In this document: positions 56,363 to 64,000 of the stretch, in pieces
Layout: each line of letters begins with the position of its first letter
Position numbering within the stretch: the stretch's first letter is position 1
Assembly (NCBI RefSeq): GCF_026153295.1
Contig: NZ_CP110615.1
Location: 682,001-746,000 of the forward strand
Direction: 5' to 3'
Length of the DNA: 64,000 nucleotides
Origin: Rhodococcus antarcticus
GTDB lineage: Bacteria > Actinomycetota > Actinomycetes > Mycobacteriales > Mycobacteriaceae
The notes under the pieces: generated by a model
The model's input: only the letters and a program-made list of their open reading frames with translations
What the model was told of the DNA's origin: nothing
Databases searched by the model: none
Position numbers and translations under genes: made by a program

Positions 56363-57556
56363 ATGTCCGTCGACGTCGACGCCCCCCGAACCTCCCTGAC
56401 CCCCACGGCCGACGAGGTGTTCACCGCGCACCTCGGTGGCAAGCTGTCGGTGGTGGGAACCGTCCCGCTGGCGACCGCGCACGACCTGGCCGTGGCCTAC
56501 ACCCCCGGCGTGGCCCGGGTGAGCAGCGCGATCGCCGAGGACCCGTCGCTCGCCCGGACCCACACCTGGGCCTCGCGGCTGGTGGTCGTGGTCAGCGACG
56601 GCACGGCCGTGCTCGGCCTCGGAGACATCGGCCCGCGCGCGGCGCTGCCGGTCATGGAGGGCAAGTCGGCGCTGTTCAAGGCCTTCGCCGGGCTCGACTC
56701 CATCCCGCTGGTGCTCGACACCACCGACGTCGACGAGATCGTCGAGACCCTCGTGCGGCTGCGGCCGAGCTACGGGGCCGTGAACCTGGAGGACATCTCG
56801 GCCCCGCGGTGCTTCGAGCTCGAGGCGAAGCTGGTCGAGGCGCTGGACTGTCCCGTGATGCACGACGACCAGCACGGCACGGCGATCGTGGTGCTGGCGG
56901 CACTCCGGGGGGCCGTGACGGCGCTGCGCCGGGAGCTGGCCACCTTGCGCGTGGTGGTCTCCGGAGCCGGGGCGGCCGGGGTGGCGTGCACGGAGATCCT
57001 GCTGGCCGCCGGGATCACCGACGTCACCGTGCTCGACTCGCGGGGCATCGTGCACGCCGCCCGCGGCGACCTCAACCCCGTCAAGACCGGGCTGGCCGCG
57101 CGGACGAACCCCGCGGGTCGCACCGGGGGCCTCGACGAGGCCCTCGCCGGGGCGGACGTGTTCCTGGGGCTGTCCTCGGGCGAGGTCAGCGAGACCCAGG
57201 TCGCCTCCATGGCCGCGGGCTCCATCGTGTTCGCCCTCTCCAACCCCACCCCGGAGGTGCACCCCGACACGGCGGGGCGGCACGCCGCCGTGGTGGCCAC
57301 CGGGCGCAGCGACTTCCCCAACCAGATCAACAACGTCCTCGCCTTCCCCGGCGTGTTCCGCGGCGCGCTCGACTGCGGGGCCCGGCGGATCACGGAGGGG
57401 ATGAAGCTGGCCGCGGCCGGCGCCATCGCCGCCGTGGCTGCCGCGGAGCTCTCGACCACCCGCATCGTGCCGAGCGCGACCGACCCGCGGGTGGCCCCTG
57501 CTGTTGCCGCCGCGGTCGCGGCGGCGGCCCGCGCGGAGGGGATCGCGGCCCGCTGA
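56363..57556 (+). CDS. NAD(P)-dependent malic enzyme
   Basis: 397 residues converting malate to pyruvate and CO2. Seen: LAVAYTPGVARVSSAIAEDP (with catalytic Tyr), VSDGTAVLGLGDIGPRAALP, VMEGKSALFKAFAGLDSIP (catalytic Lys), VNLEDISAPRCFELE and CPVMHDDQHGTAIVVLAALR (metal Asp/Glu), VVSGAGAAGVACTEILLAAG (NAD fold) and FPNQINNVLAFPGVFRGALD. This is the short bacterial type without the phosphotransacetylase extension. ATG with GGAAGG about 9 nt upstream. Confidence 0.93.
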   Translation: MSVDVDAPRTSLTPTADEVFTAHLGGKLSVVGTVPLATAHDLAVAYTPGVARVSSAIAEDPSLARTHTWASRLVVVVSDGTAVLGLGDIGPRAALPVMEGKSALFKAFAGLDSIPLVLDTTDVDEIVETLVRLRPSYGAVNLEDISAPRCFELEAKLVEALDCPVMHDDQHGTAIVVLAALRGAVTALRRELATLRVVVSGAGAAGVACTEILLAAGITDVTVLDSRGIVHAARGDLNPVKTGLAARTNPAGRTGGLDEALAGADVFLGLSSGEVSETQVASMAAGSIVFALSNPTPEVHPDTAGRHAAVVATGRSDFPNQINNVLAFPGVFRGALDCGARRITEGMKLAAAGAIAAVAAAELSTTRIVPSATDPRVAPAVAAAVAAAARAEGIAAR

Positions 57557-57702
57557 GCCGGGCGGGGCAAGGTCACGGTCCGGTGAACGCTGCCGGGGTT
57601 CGCGTCGCCGTGCAGCCCACCGGCGGTTAGGGTTCCGGGACTCTCCCCACGGAGGCCGGCGAGGCGCCCCCGACGGCTGTTCCTCAGAGGAGGAAGCCCA
57701 CG

Positions 57703-58797
57703 GTGATCGAGTACAAGGGCGTTACCAAGCAGTACCCGGACGGCACCACCGCCGTCGACACGCTCGACCTGACGGTGTCCGACCGCGGCATCACGGTGTT
57801 CGTCGGCCCCTCGGGGTGCGGCAAGACCACGTCGCTGCGGATGATCAACCGGATGGTCGAGCCGACGTCCGGAGCGGTGCTGCTCGACGGGCGGGACGTG
57901 ATGGACGGTCCGGCCGCTGCCCTCCGCCGCGGGATCGGCTACGTCATCCAGCAGGCCGGGCTGTTCCCGCACCGGAGCGTGCTGGACAACGTCGCCACCG
58001 TCCCGGTGCTCTCCGGCCAGAGCAAGAAGGCTGCCCGCACGCGGGCGGCCGAGCTGCTGGAGATCGTCGGGCTCACCCAGGAGATCGGCAGGCGCTACCC
58101 CGCGCAGCTCTCCGGTGGGCAGCAGCAGCGCGTGGGCGTGGCCCGGGCGCTGGCCGCTGACCCGCCCGTGCTGCTCATGGACGAGCCGTTCAGCGCCGTC
58201 GACCCGGAGGTCCGCGAGCGGCTGCAGGACGAGCTGCTGCACCTCCAGCTCGACCTGGGCAAGACCATCGTGTTCGTCACCCACGACATCGACGAGGCCG
58301 TCCGCCTGGGCGACAAGGTCGCGGTGTTCCGGCAGGGCGGGGTGCTCGCCCAGTACGACACCCCCGCCGAGATCCTGTCGCGCCCGGCCGACGACTTCGT
58401 GGCGGGCTTCGTCGGGCGTGACCGCGGCTACCGGGGCCTGAGCTTCACCGACGACGACGGCCTCGACGTGGAGCCGCTGCCCACCGTCGAGGTCGGCGGC
58501 ACGGCCCCCTCGGCGGGGTGGACCCTGGTCACCCGGGACGGCGTGCCCGCGGGCTGGGCGCCGCCGGGCTCGGGCACCGAGGCGGGCCAGCTCGTCCCCG
58601 GCGGATCCCTGCACACCCGGGGTGGGGCGCTGCGCTCGGCCCTGGACGCCGCCCTCAGCTCGCCCAGCGGGCTCGGCATCGTCGTCGGCGCCGACGGGCG
58701 GGTGGTGGGAGCGGTCCGTGCGGGCCAGGTGCTGGAGCGCATCGACGCCCACCGTGCGCTCGAGGAGAGCCAACCGACCCCGGTGGCGGGCTCGTGA
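57703..58797 (+). CDS. Glycine betaine/osmoprotectant ABC transporter ATP-binding protein
   Basis: 364 residues. ABC ATPase with Walker A VGPSGCGKTTSLRM, Q-loop VIQQAGLFPH, signature LSGGQQQRVGVARAL, Walker B LLMDEPFSAVDP and His switch VTHD. The C-terminal ~80 residues (LGIVVGADGRVVGAVRAGQV) resemble a single CBS motif, as in OpuCA/ProV. First gene of a four-gene operon with overlapping GTGA/ATG junctions. GAGGAGG precedes the GTG; TAGGGT at 57628-57633 may be its -10. Likely substrate class: betaine, carnitine, choline or related quaternary amines. Confidence 0.93.
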   Translation: MIEYKGVTKQYPDGTTAVDTLDLTVSDRGITVFVGPSGCGKTTSLRMINRMVEPTSGAVLLDGRDVMDGPAAALRRGIGYVIQQAGLFPHRSVLDNVATVPVLSGQSKKAARTRAAELLEIVGLTQEIGRRYPAQLSGGQQQRVGVARALAADPPVLLMDEPFSAVDPEVRERLQDELLHLQLDLGKTIVFVTHDIDEAVRLGDKVAVFRQGGVLAQYDTPAEILSRPADDFVAGFVGRDRGYRGLSFTDDDGLDVEPLPTVEVGGTAPSAGWTLVTRDGVPAGWAPPGSGTEAGQLVPGGSLHTRGGALRSALDAALSSPSGLGIVVGADGRVVGAVRAGQVLERIDAHRALEESQPTPVAGS

Positions 58798-59447
58798 GGG
58801 AGTACCTGTCCAACGCGATCTACCGGTCGCAGCTGATCGACCTGTTCTTCCAGCACATCTACCTCGCCCTGCTGCCGGTCCTGCTGGCGGTGGTGATCGC
58901 GCTGCCGCTCGGGTGGGCCGCGCACCTCAACCGCACGGCCACCGCGGTCATGCTGGGCGTCTCCAGCGTCGTCTACACGATCCCGTCGCTGGCGCTGTTC
59001 ATCATCCTGCCGCTCGCGATCGGCACGGCCTTCACCAGCACCATCAACATCGTCATCGCGCTGACCCTCTACACGGTGGCCCTGCTGGTGCGCACCGTGG
59101 TCGACGCGCTGGAGTCGCTACCGGGTCCGGTCCTGGCCGCGGCCACCGCGATGGGCTACCGGCCGCTCCGGCGTGCCGTCACCGTCGAGCTCCCGATGGC
59201 CATCCCGGTGCTGGTCTCCGGCCTGCGGGTGGCGGTGGTCAGCAACGTGAGCCTGGTCAGCATCGGTGCGCTGCTGGGCAGCGGTGGCCTCGGTCTGCTG
59301 TTCATCTTCGGGCTCAACCGCAGCTTCGTCGCTCCGCAGATCGCTGCCCTGGTGCTCAGCGCCCTGATCGCGCTGGTCGCGGACGCGCTGCTCGTGCTGG
59401 CCCAGCGCCTGGCCACGCCGTGGCTGCGCGTCAGGAGCGCATCGTGA
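58794..59447 (+). CDS. Osmoprotectant ABC transporter permease 1
   Basis: 217 residues with about five membrane helices and the BPD_transp_1 coupling loop near VVDALESLPGPVLAAATAMG through YRPLRRAVTVELPMAIPVL (the E-A-A-type loop). It is OpuCB/ProW-like and forms half of the channel with the next gene's product. GTGA overlaps at both ends make expression of all four components coupled. Confidence 0.9.
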   Translation: MREYLSNAIYRSQLIDLFFQHIYLALLPVLLAVVIALPLGWAAHLNRTATAVMLGVSSVVYTIPSLALFIILPLAIGTAFTSTINIVIALTLYTVALLVRTVVDALESLPGPVLAAATAMGYRPLRRAVTVELPMAIPVLVSGLRVAVVSNVSLVSIGALLGSGGLGLLFIFGLNRSFVAPQIAALVLSALIALVADALLVLAQRLATPWLRVRSAS

Positions 59448-60181
59448 GCTTCCTGGACACCCTCGTCACCACGTTCCACCTGCTGACCACCCGCGACCGC
59501 TACCTGGGCACCGACGGGATCGGCCGCTACCTGCTCCAGCACGTCGAGTACACCGTGGTGTCGCTGCTCATCGCCGTGCTGATCGCCGTCCCGCTGGGCG
59601 CCGTCATCGGCCACACCGGGCGCGGGGCCTGGTTCGTCGTCGGTACCTCGACCGCACTCCGTGCGCTGCCGAGCCTCGGGGTCGTGGTGCTGCTCGTCAG
59701 CACCCAGGGGATCAGTGCCACCTGGCTCGTGCTCACCCTGGTGGTCCTGGCGATCCCGCCGGTGATGCTGGGCACCCTCGCCGGCGTCGCCGGGGTGGAC
59801 CCGGACGTGGTGGACGCGTCCCAGGGCGTCGGCATGACCGGTCGCCAGGTCCTGCTGCAGGTGGAGCTGCCCAACGCCATGCCGGTGCTCGTCGGGGGGG
59901 TGCGCACCGCGGCGCTGCAGATCGTGGCGACCGCCTCGATCGCCGCCATCGTCGGTTTGCAGGGCCTGGGCCAGCTGGTCATCAACGGTGTCTACAACCG
60001 TGACGTGCCCCAGGCCATCGCCGGCGCCATCCTCATCGCCCTGCTCGCCGTCGCCGTGGACCTCGTCCTCGCCGGTGTCCAGCGCCTCCTCGTGCCCACC
60101 GGTGTGCAGCTCCTCGCGGGTCCGCGCCGCACCCCGGTCCTCCTCCGTCGCGGACCCGCACGAGAAGGGACACCCGCATGA
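59444..60181 (+). CDS. Osmoprotectant ABC transporter permease 2
   Basis: 245 residues, paralogous to the preceding permease: helices at ~35-57, 65-85, 90-115, 160-190, 200-225, with the coupling loop VDPDVVDASQGVGMTGRQVL and LPNAMPVLVGGVR. OpuCD-like. The C-terminal tail is basic (GPRRTPVLLRRGPARE). The stop overlaps the ATG of the binding-protein gene. Confidence 0.9.
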   Translation: MSFLDTLVTTFHLLTTRDRYLGTDGIGRYLLQHVEYTVVSLLIAVLIAVPLGAVIGHTGRGAWFVVGTSTALRALPSLGVVVLLVSTQGISATWLVLTLVVLAIPPVMLGTLAGVAGVDPDVVDASQGVGMTGRQVLLQVELPNAMPVLVGGVRTAALQIVATASIAAIVGLQGLGQLVINGVYNRDVPQAIAGAILIALLAVAVDLVLAGVQRLLVPTGVQLLAGPRRTPVLLRRGPAREGTPA

Positions 60182-61089
60182 GAAGGACACATGGAGTGCG
60201 CGCCGTGGCGCTGCTGGCGACCGGGGCCGTCGTGCTCACCGCCTGCGGCAGCTCGTCGGACGCACTCGGCGGGGGGCAGGCCACCCAGGACAAGGTCATC
60301 GTCGCCTCGGCGAACTTCCCGGAGAACGAGCTCATCGCCGAGATGTACGCCGGGGCCCTGGAGTCGGCCGGAATCACGGTCGAGAAGAAGCTCAACATCG
60401 GTGCTCGTGAGCTGTACGTGCCCGCCATTCAGAACGGTGAGATCTCGGTGGTGCCCGACTACACCGGCAACCTCCTCCTGCTGGAGGACACCAAGGCCAC
60501 GGCGGCGAGCTCGGCCGACGTGTACACCGCGCTCAAGGCCGCGCTCCCCGCCGACCTGAAGGTCCTGGACTACTCCCCGGCCGAGGACAAGGACGCGCTG
60601 GTGGTCACCCCGGCCATCGCCGCGCAGTACAAGCTCAAGTCGATCGAGGACCTCACGCCGGTGTGCAGCCAGCTGGTGGTCGGCGCCTCGGCGTCGTTCC
60701 CGCCGCGGCAGGCCGGTCTGGTCGGCATCACGGAGAAGTACAGCTGCACCTTCAAGGAGTTCCGCTCCCTGGACACCGGTGGGCCGCTCACGCTGAACGC
60801 CCTGCTGAACAACGACATCCAGGTGGCGGACCTCTACACCACCGACTCCAACATCCCCGACAACAACCTCGTGGTCCTCGAGGACCCGAAGAACGTGTTC
60901 CCGGCCCAGAACGTCGTCCCGCTGTACAAGGACGGTTCGCTGTCGGACGCGGCGAAGCAGAAGCTCAACGACGTGTCGAAGGCGCTGGACACCGCCACGC
61001 TGACGACGCTGCTGCGCCAGGTGACCACCGACAAGATGCCGGCCCAGACCGTCGCCATGAAGTGGCTCAAGGACAAGGGCCTGGTCTAG
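60178..61089 (+). CDS. Osmoprotectant ABC transporter substrate-binding lipoprotein
   Basis: 303 residues. Signal peptide with lipobox LTACG (Cys23), then an OpuAC/QAT-type binding domain: KVIVASANFPENELIAEMYA, VVPDYTGNLLLLEDTKAT, PAEDKDALVVTPAIAAQYKL, SFPPRQAGLVGITEKYSCTF, VADLYTTDSNIPDNNLVVLE. QAT members bind quaternary amines through aromatic residues; the Tyr in PDYTGN is one such candidate. ATG overlaps the permease stop. Followed by a strong terminator. Confidence 0.93.
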   Translation: MRRTHGVRAVALLATGAVVLTACGSSSDALGGGQATQDKVIVASANFPENELIAEMYAGALESAGITVEKKLNIGARELYVPAIQNGEISVVPDYTGNLLLLEDTKATAASSADVYTALKAALPADLKVLDYSPAEDKDALVVTPAIAAQYKLKSIEDLTPVCSQLVVGASASFPPRQAGLVGITEKYSCTFKEFRSLDTGGPLTLNALLNNDIQVADLYTTDSNIPDNNLVVLEDPKNVFPAQNVVPLYKDGSLSDAAKQKLNDVSKALDTATLTTLLRQVTTDKMPAQTVAMKWLKDKGLV

Positions 61090-61098
61090 CCCCACCGC

Positions 61099-61148
61099 AC
61101 GCACGACGGAGCCCCGGTCACGCTCGTGACCGGGGCTCCGTCGTGCGT
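61099..61148. terminator. Terminator hairpin after the osmoprotectant operon
   Basis: Perfect 23-bp stem (61099-61121 with 61126-61148) and a 4-nt loop, 10 bp after the last stop codon; also suited to stop transcription from the convergent kgd-side genes. Confidence 0.85.
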
Positions 61149-61227
61149 GGGAGGTGCGTCTCCGGCCGGCGGGTCCGCCGGCGCGCGGGTCGTCCCGGCA
61201 CGGCACGAACCGTGGCGTGACCGGGGA

Positions 61228-61416
61228 TCAGTCGTCGAGCTCGTCGGACCCGTCGTCGTCGCGCGCCAGGAACGTCGCGAACCGGTCCGCGGCATCCTCG
61301 AACTCCGGGTGCAGGTCCACGAACACCCGCAGACGTCCCGCGAGCCACTCCAGGCTCACCTGCTCGCCACCGCGACGGGACTCCAGCTCCTCGATGCCCC
61401 GGTCGGTCGCATACAT
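61228..61416 (-). CDS. DUF6104 family small protein
   Basis: 62 residues: MYATDRGIEELESRRGGEQV, SLEWLAGRLRVFVDLHPEFE, then an acidic tail ending DDDGSDELDD. It matches a small actinobacterial family regularly placed directly downstream of 2-oxoglutarate dehydrogenase E1/kgd genes. Function unknown; the acidic C-terminus suggests a protein-interaction role. It starts 32 bp after the kgd stop and is probably cotranscribed. Confidence 0.82.
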   Translation of the reverse strand: MYATDRGIEELESRRGGEQVSLEWLAGRLRVFVDLHPEFEDAADRFATFLARDDDGSDELDD

Positions 61417-61447
61417 CAGCGACCTCCCGCAGCACGTGGCCGCCGGC

Positions 61448-64000
61448 TCACGCGAACGCCGCCCGGATCAGCTCCTCCTGCTCGACGGCGTGCACCTTGG
61501 ACGAGCCCGCCGACGGTGCGGCCATCGCGCGACGGGAGACCCGGGTCAGCCGCGGCAGCACGTCGCCCAGCAGGTCCGGCAGCGCCAGCCCGAAGAACGG
61601 CCAGGCCCCCTGGTTCGCGGGCTCCTCCTGCGTCCAGCGCACCTCGGTGGCGCTCGGGTAGCGCTCGAGCATGGCGGCCAGGCGCTTGCGGGGCACCGGG
61701 TACAGCTGCTCCACCCGCACCACGGCGGTGTCGGTGATGCCGTCCTTGGCCTGCTTGGCCGCCAGCTCCCAGTAGAGCTTGCCGCTGCACAGCACGATCT
61801 TGGTGACGGCCGACGGGTCCGCGACGTTCGGGTCGTCGATGACGGACATGAACTTCCCCTCGGTGAAGTCCTCCACCGCGCTGACCGCAGCCTTGGACCG
61901 GAGCATCGACTTCGGGGTGAACACCACGAGCGGCCGGTGCACGCCGTCGGTGGCGTGCCGGCGCAGCAGGTGGAAGTAGTTCGCCGGGGTCGAGGGCACC
62001 GCGACGGTCATGGAACCCTCCGCGCACAGCAGCAGGAAGCGCTCGATGCGGCCGGAGGTGTGGTCCGGGCCCTGGCCCTCGTGGCCGTGCGGGAGCAGCA
62101 GCACCACGTCGCTGCGCTGGCCCCACTTGGCCTCGCCGGAGGAGATGAACTCGTCGATGATGCTCTGCGCACCGTTGACGAAGTCACCGAACTGCGCCTC
62201 CCACAGGACCATCGCGTCCGGGTTGCCCACCGAGTAGCCGTACTCGAAGCCCACGGCTGCGAACTCGCTCAGCGCCGAGTCGTAGGCGAGGAACTTGCCC
62301 TCGGCGCCGCTCAGGTTCTGCAGCGGGGTGTACTCCGCACCCGTGCGGCGGTCGATGACCACCGAGTGGCGCTGGGTGAACGTGCCGCGCCGGGTGTCCT
62401 GGCCGGAGAGCCGCACCGTCTTGCCCTCGAGCACCAGGGAGCCGAGCGCGAGGAGCTCGCCGTAGGCCCAGTCGACGCCCCCCTCCACCGACATCTTCGC
62501 GCGACGCTCGAGGACCGGCTTGACCCTCGGGTGTGCGGTGAAGCCCTCGGGCAGGCGGACGTGGGCTTCACCGATCGTGCGCAGGACGGAGGCGTCGACG
62601 GCGGTGCGCACGCTCGCCGGCACCACCTGGTCCTGCTCGACCGAGGGGCTGGGCTTGGCCGTGTACTTCTCCAGGTCGCGCACCTCGTTGAACACGCGCT
62701 CCAGCTGGCCCTGGTAGTCGCGCAGGGCGTCCTCGGCCTCCTTCATGGAGAGGTCCCCACGGCCGATCAGGCTCTCGGTGTAGCTCTTGCGGACGCTGCG
62801 CTTGGTGTCGATCACGTCGTACATCGCCGGCTGGGTCATCGACGGGTCGTCGCCCTCGTTGTGGCCGCGGCGGCGGTAGGAGATGAGGTCGATCACCACG
62901 TCCTTGCCGAACGCCTGGCGGAACTCCACGGCGATCCGGGCGACCCAGACGCAGGCCTCGGGGTCGTCGCCGTTGACGTGGAAGACCGGCGCCCCGATCA
63001 TCTTCGCGACGTCGGTGCAGTACTCGCTGGAGCGGGAGTGCTCGGGCGCGGTGGTGAAGCCGACCTGGTTGTTGACCACGATGTGCACGGTGCCGCCGGT
63101 CCGGTAGCCCCGCAGCAGGGCCAGGTTCAGGGTCTCGGCGACCACGCCCTGGCCCGCGAAGGCAGCGTCCCCGTGCAGCATCAGGGGCAGCACGGTGAAG
63201 CCGGACTCACCCATGTCGATGACGTCCTGCTTCGCGCGGACGATGCCCTCGAGCACCGGGTCCACGGCCTCGAGGTGCGAGGGGTTGGCGGTCAGCGACA
63301 CGGTGACCTCGTTGTCGCCGAACATCTGCATGTACTTGCCCTCGGCGCCGAGGTGGTACTTCACGTCCCCGGAGCCGTGCGCCTGGGTCGGGTTCAGGTT
63401 CCCCTCGAACTCGCTGAAGATCTTCGAGTAGGGCTTGCCGACGATGTTGGCGAGCACGTTGAGCCGACCCCGGTGCGGCATGCCGATGACGACCTCAGCG
63501 AGCCCGGCCTCGGCGGAGGCGTCGAGCACCGTGTCCATCATGGGGATGACCGACTCGCTGCCCTCCAGCGAGAAGCGCTTCTGCCCGACGTACTTGGTCT
63601 GCAGGAAGGTCTCGAAGGCCTCGGCCGCGTTGAGCTTGCTGAGGATGTACTTCTGCTCGGCGGTGCTGGGCTTGGTGTGGGGGGCCTCGACGCGCTCCTG
63701 GATCCAGGCCTGCTGCTCGGGCTCCAGGATGTGGGTGTACTCGACCCCGGTGGTGCGGCAGTAGGAGTCGCGCAGCACGCCCAGGACGTCGCGCAGCTTC
63801 ATCCGCGCCTTGCCGTTGAACCCGCCCACCGGGAACTCGCGGTCGAGGTCCCACAGCGTCAGGTCGTGGTTGAGCACGTCGAGGTCGGGGTGGTTGCGGA
63901 TGCCGTAGGACAGCGGGTCGGTGTCGGCCATGAGGTGGCCGCGGTTGCGGTATGCCTCGATGAGCTCGAGCACGCGGGCGGTCTTGTCGACCTCGCCCTC
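61448..64000 (-). CDS. kgd: Multifunctional 2-oxoglutarate decarboxylase/dehydrogenase (Kgd/OdhA), 5' end outside window
   Basis: About 850 C-terminal residues; the frame stays open to the window edge. ThDP-dependent E1o part: [113 protein letters not shown], and the C-terminal [16 protein letters not shown] and [12 protein letters not shown]. The N-terminal E2o-like transacylase domain and regulatory tail typical of actinobacterial Kgd lie beyond the window. It links the TCA cycle and glutamate metabolism; in mycobacteria it is inhibited by the FHA protein GarA. Confidence 0.94.
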   Translation of the reverse strand, partial: EGEVDKTARVLELIEAYRNRGHLMADTDPLSYGIRNHPDLDVLNHDLTLWDLDREFPVGGFNGKARMKLRDVLGVLRDSYCRTTGVEYTHILEPEQQAWIQERVEAPHTKPSTAEQKYILSKLNAAEAFETFLQTKYVGQKRFSLEGSESVIPMMDTVLDASAEAGLAEVVIGMPHRGRLNVLANIVGKPYSKIFSEFEGNLNPTQAHGSGDVKYHLGAEGKYMQMFGDNEVTVSLTANPSHLEAVDPVLEGIVRAKQDVIDMGESGFTVLPLMLHGDAAFAGQGVVAETLNLALLRGYRTGGTVHIVVNNQVGFTTAPEHSRSSEYCTDVAKMIGAPVFHVNGDDPEACVWVARIAVEFRQAFGKDVVIDLISYRRRGHNEGDDPSMTQPAMYDVIDTKRSVRKSYTESLIGRGDLSMKEAEDALRDYQGQLERVFNEVRDLEKYTAKPSPSVEQDQVVPASVRTAVDASVLRTIGEAHVRLPEGFTAHPRVKPVLERRAKMSVEGGVDWAYGELLALGSLVLEGKTVRLSGQDTRRGTFTQRHSVVIDRRTGAEYTPLQNLSGAEGKFLAYDSALSEFAAVGFEYGYSVGNPDAMVLWEAQFGDFVNGAQSIIDEFISSGEAKWGQRSDVVLLLPHGHEGQGPDHTSGRIERFLLLCAEGSMTVAVPSTPANYFHLLRRHATDGVHRPLVVFTPKSMLRSKAAVSAVEDFTEGKFMSVIDDPNVADPSAVTKIVLCSGKLYWELAAKQAKDGITDTAVVRVEQLYPVPRKRLAAMLERYPSATEVRWTQEEPANQGAWPFFGLALPDLLGDVLPRLTRVSRRAMAAPSAGSSKVHAVEQEELIRAAFA

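Overview
The window is a very GC-rich (by eye above 70% G+C) chromosomal segment from an actinobacterium. Evidence for this: two WhiB proteins (WhiB1 and WhiB2 types), MtrA-MtrB-LpqB, the F420 genes fbiA/fbiB, a SigH/RshA (SigR/RsrA) pair, the PdtaS histidine kinase, the 24-residue actinobacterial ribosomal protein bL37, a long HPF, Kgd-type 2-oxoglutarate decarboxylase, and frequent GTG starts with GTGA/ATGA gene overlaps. From about 4.8 to 55 kb the gene order follows, from memory, the Mycobacterium tuberculosis Rv3268-Rv3214 neighbourhood (TIGR03089, LCP, rmlD, wbbL, manB, fbiB/fbiA, whiB2, DUF3499, pmm, manA, sahH, tmk, mtrAB-lpqB, comF, hpf, secA1, Rv3235-like, tgs, rsgA-aroA, sigH-rshA, biotinyl/lipoyl protein, pdtaS, whiB1). 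The rhamnose-linker genes fit a mycolata or Pseudonocardia-like cell wall (order Mycobacteriales in the broad sense). The divergent nickel superoxide dismutase/maturation protease pair is more typical of Streptomyces-like and other soil actinobacteria. The genus cannot be fixed from this window.

Layout. 1-5.5 kb: tail of a beta-lactamase-fold hydrolase, LLM flavin oxidoreductase, HAD phosphatase, ATP-grasp protein, acyl-CoA dehydrogenase. 4.8-12 kb: envelope block with TIGR03089, an LCP ligase, rmlB-rmlD-wbbL and a mannose-1-phosphate guanylyltransferase. 12-17 kb: DNA glycosylase, the F420 operon (fbiA-fbiB-NUDIX), M50 peptidase and whiB2. 17-26 kb: a giant GT2-membrane fusion, then DUF3499, phosphomannomutase, Trm112, SIS-domain protein and manA (GDP-mannose supply). 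26-34.6 kb: aldo/keto reductase, sahH, tmk, mtrA-mtrB-lpqB, comF. 34.6-41.6 kb: hpf, secA1, Rv3235-family protein, WS/DGAT and small DUF proteins. 41.6-48.8 kb: photolyase-like protein, a GntR-P5C dehydrogenase pair, aroA-rsgA, a small alpha/beta hydrolase and YbaK. 48.8-55.2 kb: sigH-rshA, bL37, biotinyl protein, pdtaS, whiB1, lipid kinase, membrane protein, GNAT and histidine phosphatase. 55.3-64 kb: sodN/sodX, malic enzyme, a four-gene osmoprotectant ABC transporter, DUF6104 and the C-terminal two thirds of kgd.

Most of this is conserved core genome. I see no prophage, IS element, CRISPR, tRNA or rRNA gene, and no intergenic gap over 300 bp. The interest lies in control and architecture: a textbook SigH-type promoter in front of a sigH gene with two well-placed starts; 30-bp tandem repeats that rewrite the 5' ends of mtrB and rshA; a recurring [T/C]ANNNT box 6-8 nt upstream of starts that lack a Shine-Dalgarno, pointing to widespread leaderless mRNAs; a Crp-like palindrome upstream of whiB1; a complete promoter with overlaid palindrome ahead of a GntR regulator; and a photolyase relative whose alpha/beta-like segment follows its FAD domain.

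Limits: everything was read by eye and by family knowledge; no search or alignment was run. Orthology to named M. tuberculosis genes is from recalled motifs and order. Start codons of many GTG genes are inferred.
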